From the NCBI GenBank assembly GCA_032000125.1, contig DAMALH010000018.1, forward strand, positions 1-64,000: a stretch of 64,000 nt of DNA, given 5' to 3'. Made by a program: the position numbers and the translations under genes. The stretch is from Dryocola sp032000125. Lineage in GTDB: Bacteria > Pseudomonadota > Gammaproteobacteria > Enterobacterales > Enterobacteriaceae. Positions 9,551 to 16,354 of the stretch are shown here, piece by piece. Position 1 is the stretch's first letter, and each line of letters begins with the position of its first letter. Below the pieces are notes generated by a model, which made no database searches, was not told the origin of the DNA, and saw only the letters and a list, made by a program, of their open reading frames with translations.

Positions 9551-10280
9551 TGTGATGAAAACCCTTAAGATTGAAGTGGTGCGCTATAACCCTGAAACGG
9601 ACAGCGAACCGCATAGCGCAGTCTACGAAGTCCCTTACGATGAGCAAACCTCGCTGCTGGATGCGCTGGGTTACATCAAGGACAATCTGGCGCCGGATCT
9701 CAGCTACCGCTGGTCATGCCGCATGGCGATCTGCGGCTCCTGCGGCATGATGGTTAACCGCGTGCCGAAGCTTGCCTGTAAAACCTTCCTGCGCGAATAC
9801 GCCCAGGGGATGAAGGTAGAAGCGCTGGCAAACTTCCCCATCGAGCGCGATCTGGTGGTCGATATGACCCACTTTATCGAAAGCCTGGAAGCCATTAAGC
9901 CGTATATCATCGGTAACCCCCGCACGCCGGACCAGGGTCCTAACCCCCAGACGCCTGCGCAGATGGCGAAATACCATCAGTTCTCCGGCTGCATTAACTG
10001 CGGCCTGTGCTACGCGGCCTGCCCGCAGTTCGGTTTGAACCCTGAGTTTATTGGCCCGGCGGCGATTACGCTTGCTCACCGCTACAACCTGGACAGCCGC
10101 GATCATGGCAAAAAGCAGCGTATGGCGCAGCTAAACGGCCAGAACGGCGTCTGGAGCTGTACTTTCGTGGGCTATTGTTCAGCAGTTTGCCCGAAACACG
10201 TCGACCCGGCCGCCGCTATCCAGCAGGGCAAGGTCGAAAGTTCGAAGGACTTTTTGATAGCCACCTTAAAACCACGCTAA
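9543..10280 (+). CDS. frdB: Fumarate reductase iron-sulfur subunit
   Basis: Carries electrons from menaquinol at FrdCD to FAD in FrdA. The 245-aa protein has the ferredoxin-like [2Fe-2S] motif SCRMAICGSCG with a later C (LACKTF), and two C-terminal cluster motifs, CINCGLCYAACP and CTFVGYCSAVCPKH, for the [4Fe-4S] and [3Fe-4S] centres. ATG 9543 (MADVMKTLK) is the family start and sits inside the end of frdA. Confidence 0.98.
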   Translation: MADVMKTLKIEVVRYNPETDSEPHSAVYEVPYDEQTSLLDALGYIKDNLAPDLSYRWSCRMAICGSCGMMVNRVPKLACKTFLREYAQGMKVEALANFPIERDLVVDMTHFIESLEAIKPYIIGNPRTPDQGPNPQTPAQMAKYHQFSGCINCGLCYAACPQFGLNPEFIGPAAITLAHRYNLDSRDHGKKQRMAQLNGQNGVWSCTFVGYCSAVCPKHVDPAAAIQQGKVESSKDFLIATLKPR

Positions 10281-10290
10281 GGAGTGCACA

Positions 10291-10686
10291 ATGACCACAA
10301 AACGTAAGCCATACGTCCGGACAATGGCACCCACCTGGTGGCAGAAGCTGGGTTTCTATCGTTTTTATATGCTGCGCGAAGGCACTTCGGTGATGACCGT
10401 CTGGTTCAGCATCCTGTTGATCTGTGGACTTTTTTCGCTAAAAGGCGGGCCGGAAAGCTGGGCGAGCTTTGTCGCTTTCCTGCGCAATCCCATCGTGGCA
10501 ATCCTGAATCTGATAACGCTGGCCGCCGCTCTGCTGCATACCAAAACCTGGTTTGAGCTGGCACCTAAGGCCGCCAACATTATTATCAAGGATGAAAAAT
10601 TAGGGCCAGAGCCGGTGATTAAAGGGCTGTGGGCGGTAACCGCGGTTGCCACGGTCGTTATTCTGTTTGTTGCTCTGTTCTGGTAA
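10291..10686 (+). CDS. frdC: Fumarate reductase membrane anchor subunit C
   Basis: One of two small membrane subunits that anchor FrdAB and bind menaquinol. Length 131 aa as in E. coli. Three hydrophobic helices are visible (about 30-50, 65-85, 108-130) and the N-terminal RKPYVRTMAPTWWQKLGFYR is conserved. It lies 10 nt after frdB with AAGGAG upstream. Confidence 0.97.
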   Translation: MTTKRKPYVRTMAPTWWQKLGFYRFYMLREGTSVMTVWFSILLICGLFSLKGGPESWASFVAFLRNPIVAILNLITLAAALLHTKTWFELAPKAANIIIKDEKLGPEPVIKGLWAVTAVATVVILFVALFW

Positions 10687-10696
10687 GGAGGACGTT

Positions 10697-11056
10697 ATGA
10701 TCAATCCCAATCCGAAGCGCTCCGACGAGCCGGTATTCTGGGGTCTGTTTGGGGCTGGCGGCATGTGGGGGGCCATTATCGCTCCCGTTATCATAGTGCT
10801 GATAGGCATTATGCTGCCGCTCGGCCTGTTTCCCGGTGATGCGCTGGGCTATGAGCGGATTTACGCCTTTGCGCACAGCTTAATTGGCCGCCTGTTCATT
10901 TTCCTGATGATTGTGCTGCCGCTGTGGTGCGGCCTGCACCGCATTCATCACGCTATGCACGATCTGAAGGTCCACGTGCCTTCCGGCAAGTGGGTATTCT
11001 ACGGGCTGGCGGCTATTCTGACGGTCGTCACGCTGATCGGCGTTATCACACTCTGA
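10697..11056 (+). CDS. frdD: Fumarate reductase membrane anchor subunit D
   Basis: Second membrane anchor of fumarate reductase, 119 aa with three transmembrane helices. The start is ATG 10697 (MINPNPKRSDEPVFWGLFG, the family start) with GGAGG nine bases upstream; the longer upstream frame is spurious. It is the last gene of the operon and is followed by a duplicated hairpin and the dispersed repeat described below. Confidence 0.97.
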   Translation: MINPNPKRSDEPVFWGLFGAGGMWGAIIAPVIIVLIGIMLPLGLFPGDALGYERIYAFAHSLIGRLFIFLMIVLPLWCGLHRIHHAMHDLKVHVPSGKWVFYGLAAILTVVTLIGVITL

Positions 11057-11075
11057 TACCGCCCTTTTCAGGTAC

Positions 11076-11099
11076 AAGGTCTGCCTTCGTGCAGGCCTT
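11076..11099 (+). repeat. Left copy of duplicated terminator hairpin
   Basis: AAGGTCTGC-CTTCGT-GCAGGCCTT is a near copy (one base different) of the terminator at 11241-11264, but it lacks the following T-run. The two copies flank the 125-bp repeat, as expected if that repeat inserted into one hairpin and duplicated it. Confidence 0.8.
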
Positions 11100-11107
11100 C
11101 AGATTGC

Positions 11108-11232
11108 TGACAAAGAAGGAAAAAGCGTGGTTTTTACTTCTTTGTGATTAGAAGCCGAAAATCAATGGATTGATTTTCCTTGTTTTATAAATGATGACAT
11201 CTTTTAGTTTTGTCATACCGGGAGGTTTGTCA
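11108..11232 (+). repeat. Dispersed 125-bp inverted-repeat element, copy 1
   Basis: A non-coding element with 7-bp inverted ends (TGACAAA ... TTTGTCA) and two internal hairpins, one built on ACAAAGAAGNAAAAA / TTTTTNCTTCTTTGT and one on GAAAATCAA / TTGATTTTC. A second copy in opposite orientation lies at 23810-23932; I count 12 to 14 substitutions and two 1-nt gaps between them. No open reading frame is carried, so it would have to be mobilised by a transposase elsewhere, like a MITE. It does not match ERIC or REP consensus sequences that I know. Confidence 0.85.
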
Positions 11233-11240
11233 CCGGTCTC

Positions 11241-11270
11241 AAGGCCTGCCTTCGTGCAGGCCTTTTTATT
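11241..11270 (+). terminator. Rho-independent terminator of frdABCD
   Basis: A perfect 9-bp stem AAGGCCTGC / GCAGGCCTT with loop CTTCGT is followed by TTTATT. The T-run overlaps the stop codon of the converging ampR gene, and the A-rich other side may let it work in both directions. Confidence 0.85.
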
Positions 11271-12141
11271 TGCTTATTTCTTCTACCAGCCAGCGTGAAA
11301 AATCTGCCATTGCCGGGGTTTCCGGGCGAGATTGCAGCCTCGTTAGCCAGTAACCACCGAGATTAATTTTTATATCAAAGGGCTGCACAATCCGCTCGCT
11401 CTGGAGCAGATGGCTAAACATATCCACCGGAGCAATAGCAATACCCGCGCCGAACTGAGCCGCTTCAAGCATGGTAACGGACGAATCAAACACCATGACC
11501 CGATGAGTGGGCGAAGGAGGCTGTTCGCCCGCGGCCCGCAGCCAGTTCGCCCATTCATCACGCCTATAAGAACGCAGCAGGGTAAATCTGAGCACGTCCG
11601 CAGGATGATTAAGCTCGTTCGCCAGCGCCCGGGAGCAGAGCGGCGTCAGCGGCGCGTCGCACAAAAACGTTGCCTCCGTGTCATGCCAGGCGCCGCCGCC
11701 ATAACGAAGGGTGTAATCAAGGCCTTCCGCCGCAGGATCGACCCGGTTGTTATGCGTGGAAAGATGCAGGTCGATATGGGGATATTCTCGTTGAAATGCT
11801 TCCAGCCTCGGCAGAAGAAACCCCGTCGCAAAGGTGCCCACCACGCCAATTTTGAGCTTCTCCCGCGTTAGATTTTTGGCAAAACGGTCCAGCATACCGG
11901 CAATACGATCGAAGGAGTCATTCAGCACGGGAAGCAGGTTTTCCCCTTCAGTAGTCAGCACTAACCCCCGTGACACGCGGACAAATAGCTGGCAGTGAAG
12001 CTGCTGCTCCAGCGCTTTAACCTGCTGGCTTATCGCCGAGTGGCTGACGTTTAATTCGATAGCGGCATTAGTAAAACTTAGGTGTCTTGCCGCCGCCTCA
12101 AAGGCTCTGAGCGCATTAAGCGGGATATAGCTGCGTGTCAT
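11266..12141 (-). CDS. ampR: LysR-family regulator of beta-lactamase AmpR
   Basis: Cytoplasmic transcription factor that senses cell-wall recycling intermediates (activating anhydro-muropeptides, repressing UDP-MurNAc-pentapeptide) and switches ampC. The 291-aa protein has the N-terminal winged helix (LRAFEAAARHLSFTNAAIEL, then SHSAISQQVKALE) and the LysR effector domain with the conserved NNRVDPAAEGLDYTLRYGGG. ATG at 12139-12141 (MTRSYIPLNALRAF) is used, as in Enterobacter and Citrobacter; an in-frame TTG two codons upstream is less likely. Divergent from ampC. Confidence 0.95.
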   Translation of the reverse strand: MTRSYIPLNALRAFEAAARHLSFTNAAIELNVSHSAISQQVKALEQQLHCQLFVRVSRGLVLTTEGENLLPVLNDSFDRIAGMLDRFAKNLTREKLKIGVVGTFATGFLLPRLEAFQREYPHIDLHLSTHNNRVDPAAEGLDYTLRYGGGAWHDTEATFLCDAPLTPLCSRALANELNHPADVLRFTLLRSYRRDEWANWLRAAGEQPPSPTHRVMVFDSSVTMLEAAQFGAGIAIAPVDMFSHLLQSERIVQPFDIKINLGGYWLTRLQSRPETPAMADFSRWLVEEISK

Positions 12142-12271
12142 GGGCAAATCCGTAAGAAAATCTAAAGGCTGATGCTCAATTTAATCGTTTGTTATCCGTA
12201 GTCAAATCGACCAGACTTAGCGCGTCTGAGGGGCCCGGACATCCTGTCGTGTACTTTATGGAAGAATCTCA
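12142..12271. promoter_or_regulatory. ampR-ampC divergent control region
   Basis: The 130-bp gap between the divergent genes must hold both promoters and the AmpR operator. It begins, read from ampR, with an AT-rich stretch around 12155-12195 containing T-N11-A matches of the LysR kind. I could not assign exact -35/-10 boxes. Gene arrangement and spacing are those of inducible ampR-ampC systems. Confidence 0.55.
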
Positions 12272-13423
12272 ATGTTAAAAAAATTGCTTTGCTGCGCGCT
12301 GTTACTCACCGCTTCAGGCTCGACTTTTGCCGCGACGAAAACGCTGACTGAAAAACAGATTGCCAAAGCCGTTGACGGCACTCTCGCTCCCCTGCTTAAG
12401 CAGCAGAACATTCCGGGCATGGCGGCGGCCGTTATCTATCGCGGCAAAACTTATTACTTCACCTACGGCAAGGCGGATGTCGCCCGGAACCTCGCCGTAA
12501 CAAAAGAGACGCTGTTCGAACTGGGTTCGGTCAGTAAAACCTTCACCGGCGTGCTGGGCGGCGATAGCGTAGCGCGTGGAGAAATAAAGCTGAGCGACCC
12601 GGCAACAAAATACTGGCCGGAGCTGGCGGGTAAGCAGTGGCAAGGTATTACCCTGCTGCACCTTGCAACCTACACCGCTGGCGGACTGCCGCTTCAGGTG
12701 CCTGACGCTGTCACCGACGAAGCGTCCCTGCTGCATTTCTACCAAAGCTGGCAGCCGCAGTGGGCACCCGGTGCCATGCGCCTGTATGCCAACTTAAGTA
12801 TTGGCCTGTTTGGTGTGCTGGCCGTCAGGCCGTCCGGGATGAGCTTTGAAAAGGCCATAACAGAACGCGTTTTACGGCCTCTTAAGCTTTCCCATACCTG
12901 GATAACAATCCCCGCCGCCGCGCAGAAAAATTACGCATGGGGCTACCGGGAAGGCAAAGCGGTGCGCGTTTCACCCGGCATGCTTGATGCGGAAACCTAT
13001 GGCATCAAGTCGTCGATTGAGGATATGGCACTCTGGCTTCAGGCGAATATGCATCCACAGCAGGTGAAAGAGGCGACCCTAAAACAGGGCGTTGAGCTTG
13101 CCCAATCAAGATACTGGCGTGCAGGAAGTCTCTATCAGGGCCTCGGCTGGGAAATGCTCAACTGGCCGCTCAACCCGACAACGGCCATTAACGATAGCGA
13201 CAGTAAAGTCGCCCTTGCGCCCCAGGCAACAAACGCTATCGAGCCGCCCGTGCCGCCAGTTAAAGCCTCCTGGGTCCATAAAACGGGCTCAACCGGCGGC
13301 TTTGGTAGCTATGTCGCTTTTATACCGGAGCGACAAATCGGCATCGTACTGCTGGCCAATAAAAACTATCCCAATACCGAACGCGTAAAAGCGGGCTATA
13401 AAATCCTTGAAGCTTTGCAGTAA
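12272..13423 (+). CDS. ampC: Class C beta-lactamase AmpC
   Basis: Periplasmic serine cephalosporinase. The 383-aa precursor has a signal peptide ending about STFA-A. Active-site motifs: S86-V-S-K89 (S64 and K67 in mature numbering), Y172-A-N174 (Y150-A-N152) and HKTGSTGG near residue 336. It differs from E. coli and Enterobacter AmpC at the residue after YAN: the sequence is YANLSIGLFG where YANSSIGLFG is usual. Divergent ampR next door indicates inducible expression, unlike the constitutive low-level E. coli gene. Confidence 0.96.
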   Translation: MLKKLLCCALLLTASGSTFAATKTLTEKQIAKAVDGTLAPLLKQQNIPGMAAAVIYRGKTYYFTYGKADVARNLAVTKETLFELGSVSKTFTGVLGGDSVARGEIKLSDPATKYWPELAGKQWQGITLLHLATYTAGGLPLQVPDAVTDEASLLHFYQSWQPQWAPGAMRLYANLSIGLFGVLAVRPSGMSFEKAITERVLRPLKLSHTWITIPAAAQKNYAWGYREGKAVRVSPGMLDAETYGIKSSIEDMALWLQANMHPQQVKEATLKQGVELAQSRYWRAGSLYQGLGWEMLNWPLNPTTAINDSDSKVALAPQATNAIEPPVPPVKASWVHKTGSTGGFGSYVAFIPERQIGIVLLANKNYPNTERVKAGYKILEALQ

Positions 13424-13431
13424 CGTAACGC

Positions 13432-13457
13432 GGGCCTGTCGACGGCAGGCCCTTTTT
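13432..13457 (+). terminator. Rho-independent terminator of ampC
   Basis: Stem GGGCCTG / CAGGCCC with a seven-base loop, followed by TTTTT, 9 bp after the ampC stop codon. Confidence 0.9.
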
Positions 13458-13527
13458 AATTTCGTATACGCCTTATCTTTTCCCCGCCGCCATCTACACT
13501 TAGCAAAAAGCTGCTAAGGAATAAGCT

Positions 13528-14058
13528 ATGCGCATCTGGCCGATAGTCTCTGCTGCAACGGTGGCATTTTTGGTGGTTGCCTGTAGCTCCCCCACTCCGC
13601 CGCCAAACGTGACGGTGGTAAATAATTTCGATGCTAAACGCTACCTTGGGCAGTGGTATGAAATTGCCCGTTTCGACCATAAATTTGAACGCGGCCTGGA
13701 AAAGGTCACGGCGACCTACAGCCTGAGGGAAGATGGCGGCCTGCGGGTGGTGAATCGCGGATTTAACCCCGAGCGCCGGATGTGGCAGCAAAGCATCGGT
13801 AAGGCTTATTTTACCGGCTCACCGGACCGTGCGGCGCTGAAAGTCTCGTTCTTTGGCCCGTTCTATGGCGGTTATAACATCATTGCGCTCGACAAAGATT
13901 ATCGTCACGCGCTGGTGTGCGGGCCGAACCGCGACTACCTGTGGATACTCTCCCGCACGCCGACGATTACCGAGGAAGTTAAACAGCACATGCTGCAAAC
14001 CGCGACCCGCCAGGGCTTCCCGGTCGAGAAGCTCCTGTGGATCAACCAGGTTGATTAA
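13528..14058 (+). CDS. blc: Outer-membrane lipocalin Blc
   Basis: Bacterial lipocalin that binds (lyso)phospholipids at the outer membrane. The 176-aa protein has a lipoprotein signal with lipobox LVVAC (C19) and Ser at +2, which directs it to the outer membrane. The lipocalin signature GQWYEIARFDHKFERGLEKVTATY is easily seen (about residues 43-66), as is the motif DYRHALVCGPNRDYLWILSR. It ends by overlapping the convergent gdx gene by 4 nt, as in E. coli. Confidence 0.97.
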   Translation: MRIWPIVSAATVAFLVVACSSPTPPPNVTVVNNFDAKRYLGQWYEIARFDHKFERGLEKVTATYSLREDGGLRVVNRGFNPERRMWQQSIGKAYFTGSPDRAALKVSFFGPFYGGYNIIALDKDYRHALVCGPNRDYLWILSRTPTITEEVKQHMLQTATRQGFPVEKLLWINQVD

Positions 14059-14372
14059 TGGGTACTGAGTTTCAGCCCGATAATACCGATAACAATCAAA
14101 GCCAGGCTCGCCAGACGAGCCAGGCTTGCTGATTCCCCCAGAAGCACCATACCCGTTATAGCCGCACCCACTGCGCCAATTCCGGTCCAGACGACGTAGG
14201 CGGTGCCGACAGGCAGCGTTTTCATCGCCCAGGACAGCAGCGCCACGCTGACCACCATCGCAACGACAGTCATCACGCTTGGCCACAGGCGGCTAAAACC
14301 CTGCGTGTATTTCAGCCCTACCGCCCAAACCACTTCCAGCAGACCCGCAATAACAAGAATAAACCAGGACAT
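14055..14372 (-). CDS. gdx: Guanidinium exporter Gdx (SugE)
   Basis: Small multidrug resistance family protein that exports guanidinium in exchange for protons. Length 105 aa with four transmembrane helices; the conserved membrane glutamate E13 is in GLLEVVWAVGLKYT, and the Gdx-type LSWAMKTLPVGTAYVVWTGIGAVG segment is intact. Older annotation (sugE) linked it to GroEL suppression. The leader carries a guanidine-II riboswitch (next entry), which supports the guanidinium assignment from sequence. Confidence 0.96.
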   Translation of the reverse strand: MSWFILVIAGLLEVVWAVGLKYTQGFSRLWPSVMTVVAMVVSVALLSWAMKTLPVGTAYVVWTGIGAVGAAITGMVLLGESASLARLASLALIVIGIIGLKLSTH

Positions 14373-14387
14373 AATAGCTCCATTAAA

Positions 14388-14432
14388 GGGGCCGTCCCCG
14401 TTGAAAAAGAAGCGGTTACGGGTCGTCCCGTA
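14388..14432 (-). promoter_or_regulatory. Guanidine-II (mini-ykkC) riboswitch upstream of gdx
   Basis: On the minus strand two short hairpins stand in tandem, each capped by an ACGR tetraloop: TACGGG-ACGA-CCCGTA (14417-14432) and GGGG-ACGG-CCCC (14388-14399). Paired ACGR-loop stems are the defining feature of guanidine-II RNAs. The GGAG ribosome site of gdx (14378-14381) follows within about 7 nt, fitting control of translation initiation through the second hairpin. Confidence 0.9.
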
Positions 14433-14665
14433 GCGCTGGTGGTGAAGAAGAATAGTGTATCACTTAGAAAACAACAAAACAGGCCAAAAGCATTTTCTTG
14501 CCGCAGACGGCATCGCGCCGGCTTTCTTTAAAAAAGCTAAGCCTGGAAATAGCCTGGATTTGTTACGTAGATCAGCAATTCACTTTGCATGAAACATTTA
14601 TATGATCAAAACGTTTCCCTGGGATCCTGGAAAGGCTGTAATAATGAAATTCGCGACCATTAAAA

Positions 14666-15262
14666 ATGTATAAAATATTACTGATAGACCGATGTTACTA
14701 CAGCCTGCTGGGTCTTAGACAATTAATCAACAAAAATAATACATTCTGTATCGCCGATACCGATAATTTACTTATCGCCCGCGAAAAAATCATACAGTGG
14801 CAGCCAAATATGGTTATTGCTGATTTTTCTGGCTTTTCAGGCATGCTGCATAATATTCAACAGCTATCCGCAATTTATTCTGCCTGTGGGAAATCGACCC
14901 GGCTACTGGTAATGCAAAGCGGGGAACATGCGCATATTGAAGAATATTGCCGCAAACAGGGTACGGAAGCAATTTACAGCAAAACGCTTCCTTTGCCGGA
15001 GCTTCATTCCCTTATTGAACAAACGTTAAATACGCGTCCGCCGTTCAGATACCGTCAACAGCACACGTCCTCACTGCTTACCTTACGCGAGGAGCGAGTG
15101 TTAAAATTATGGACGGAAGCGGCGAGTAACGAAATGATTGCGAAAATAATGGGTATCAGTCCTAAGACGGTCTATACCTATAAACGTAATATCCGCATGA
15201 AATTAGGCGCAGATAACCGCTTTTCTTTATTTCTATCCCATCCTCTGGATGCCTCAGAATAA
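14666..15262 (+). CDS. ecnR: LuxR-family regulator, probable EcnR/EntR
   Basis: A 198-aa regulator with an N-terminal receiver-like domain (residues 1-115) and a C-terminal LuxR helix-turn-helix (about 135-192: LTLREERVLKLW ... ISPKTVYTYKRNIRMKLG). D53 in VIADFSG is where a phospho-acceptor would be, but the usual acidic pair at the start is only D8, so phosphorylation is doubtful. A regulator of this type called EcnR or EntR lies between sugE and the entericidin genes in Citrobacter and Enterobacter and is missing in E. coli; position and type match. The gene is AT-rich compared with its neighbours. The symbol rests mainly on context. Confidence 0.7.
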   Translation: MYKILLIDRCYYSLLGLRQLINKNNTFCIADTDNLLIAREKIIQWQPNMVIADFSGFSGMLHNIQQLSAIYSACGKSTRLLVMQSGEHAHIEEYCRKQGTEAIYSKTLPLPELHSLIEQTLNTRPPFRYRQQHTSSLLTLREERVLKLWTEAASNEMIAKIMGISPKTVYTYKRNIRMKLGADNRFSLFLSHPLDASE

Positions 15263-15301
15263 CGGTACGGTAACAACCACCGTACCGTCATGGGTTCGCG
15301 A

Positions 15302-15448
15302 TTAATTCTGTGCTTTTGTTGCCGCGCCAGAAATCGCGCTACCGCCATCTGAAATATCTTCACCAACGCCGCGCGTCGTATTACATGCGGTCAGCAATGA
15401 TGAGAGCACCACGAGTGAAAAGAACGCTGCAATAGTTTTCTTAATCAT
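15302..15448 (-). CDS. ecnB: Entericidin B lipoprotein
   Basis: A 48-aa bacteriolytic lipoprotein, the toxin half of the entericidin pair. The sequence MIKKTIAAFFSLVVLSSL is the signal, lipobox LTAC gives C22, and the mature part NTTRGVGEDISDGG is almost identical to E. coli EcnB. ATG at 15446-15448. It lies downstream of ecnA on the same strand; in E. coli it has its own stationary-phase promoter. Confidence 0.96.
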   Translation of the reverse strand: MIKKTIAAFFSLVVLSSLLTACNTTRGVGEDISDGGSAISGAATKAQN

Positions 15449-15552
15449 GACATTTTTCCTTTTTTGCCCATGTGTTTGTGTATAGCCACTTAAGCATAGC
15501 CAAAAAATGGAAACGTGAGATGCATGAAAGGTTTTTTAGGAGTTGTGGAAGT

Positions 15553-15687
15553 TTATTTATTGGTTGCGCGCTCAATTGCGCCGCCGAGATGCTGCAGATC
15601 TTCGCCAAAACCGCGCGTCGTATTACATCCGCTCAGAAACATCGCCAGAAAAGCGATAAAGAGGAGCGGCTTAGCCAGTCGATTCAT
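15553..15687 (-). CDS. ecnA: Entericidin A lipoprotein (antidote)
   Basis: A 44-aa lipoprotein that counteracts EcnB. It begins MNRLAKPLLFIAF, with lipobox LSGC and mature CNTTRGFGEDLQHLGGAIER. The chosen ATG (15685-15687) gives a normal signal peptide; the frame runs on upstream but without conserved sequence. A stretch of about 20 nt around the lipobox is nearly identical to that of ecnB, consistent with tandem duplication. It follows efp by 60 bp. Confidence 0.94.
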   Translation of the reverse strand: MNRLAKPLLFIAFLAMFLSGCNTTRGFGEDLQHLGGAIERATNK

Positions 15688-15747
15688 CTTCCCTGCCTTC
15701 AAAAGCTGCGGCGCGCTAAGAAAAGCCGCGCCGCCAGACTTCACGTC

Positions 15748-16314
15748 TTACTTAACGCGGGATACGTATTCGCCAGAGCGGGTATCAACTTTGATGACTT
15801 CGCCAATCTGAACGAACAAAGGAACCTTAACCACAGCGCCGGTAGACAGCGTAGCAGGTTTACCGCCGGTGCCTGCGGTATCGCCTTTCAGGCCTGGATC
15901 GGTTTCAACAATTTCCAGCTCCACGAAGTTCGGCGGGGTGACCTGGATTGGACGACCGTTCCACAGGGTGACGATGCATTCAGCCTGGTCGAGCAGCCAT
16001 TTAGCGTTATCGCCAATCGCTTTTTCGTCAGCGGCTAGCTGCTCGAAGGTTTCGTTATTCATGAAGTGATAGAACTCACCGTCGTTGTACAGGTAAGTCA
16101 GGTTCATATCGATAACGTCTGCGCCTTCGGCGGAGTCGGTAGATTTGAAGGTTTTCTCAACGCGGGTGCCGGTCAGCAGACGGCGCATTTTAACGCGTGC
16201 AAAGGCCTGGCCTTTACCTGGTTTCACAAACTCGCTGGATTCGACTGCGTAAGGCTCGCCTTCGAACATGATTTTAAGACCGGCACGGAAATCGTTGCTA
16301 GAATAAGTCGCCAT
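15748..16314 (-). CDS. efp: Elongation factor P
   Basis: Translation factor that binds near the E site and rescues ribosomes stalled on consecutive prolines. The 188-aa, three-domain protein carries the modification site K34 in KPGKGQAF, to be lysylated by EpmA with beta-lysine from EpmB. ATG 16312-16314 (MATYSSNDFRAG) matches the family; the open frame upstream overlaps the divergent epmB and is spurious. Confidence 0.98.
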   Translation of the reverse strand: MATYSSNDFRAGLKIMFEGEPYAVESSEFVKPGKGQAFARVKMRRLLTGTRVEKTFKSTDSAEGADVIDMNLTYLYNDGEFYHFMNNETFEQLAADEKAIGDNAKWLLDQAECIVTLWNGRPIQVTPPNFVELEIVETDPGLKGDTAGTGGKPATLSTGAVVKVPLFVQIGEVIKVDTRSGEYVSRVK

Positions 16315-16354
16315 AAGGCCCTCTGAAATTGTTAACTGGTAGCTTAGCCAAAAA

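Noticed and set aside
11108..11232. Reading the dispersed repeat as an ERIC or REP element
   Set aside because: Its ends, length and internal stems do not match the ERIC (about 127 bp, different core) or REP consensus.
15472..16038. 188-codon plus-strand open frame across ecnA and efp
   Set aside because: Antisense to two clearly real genes and without family resemblance.
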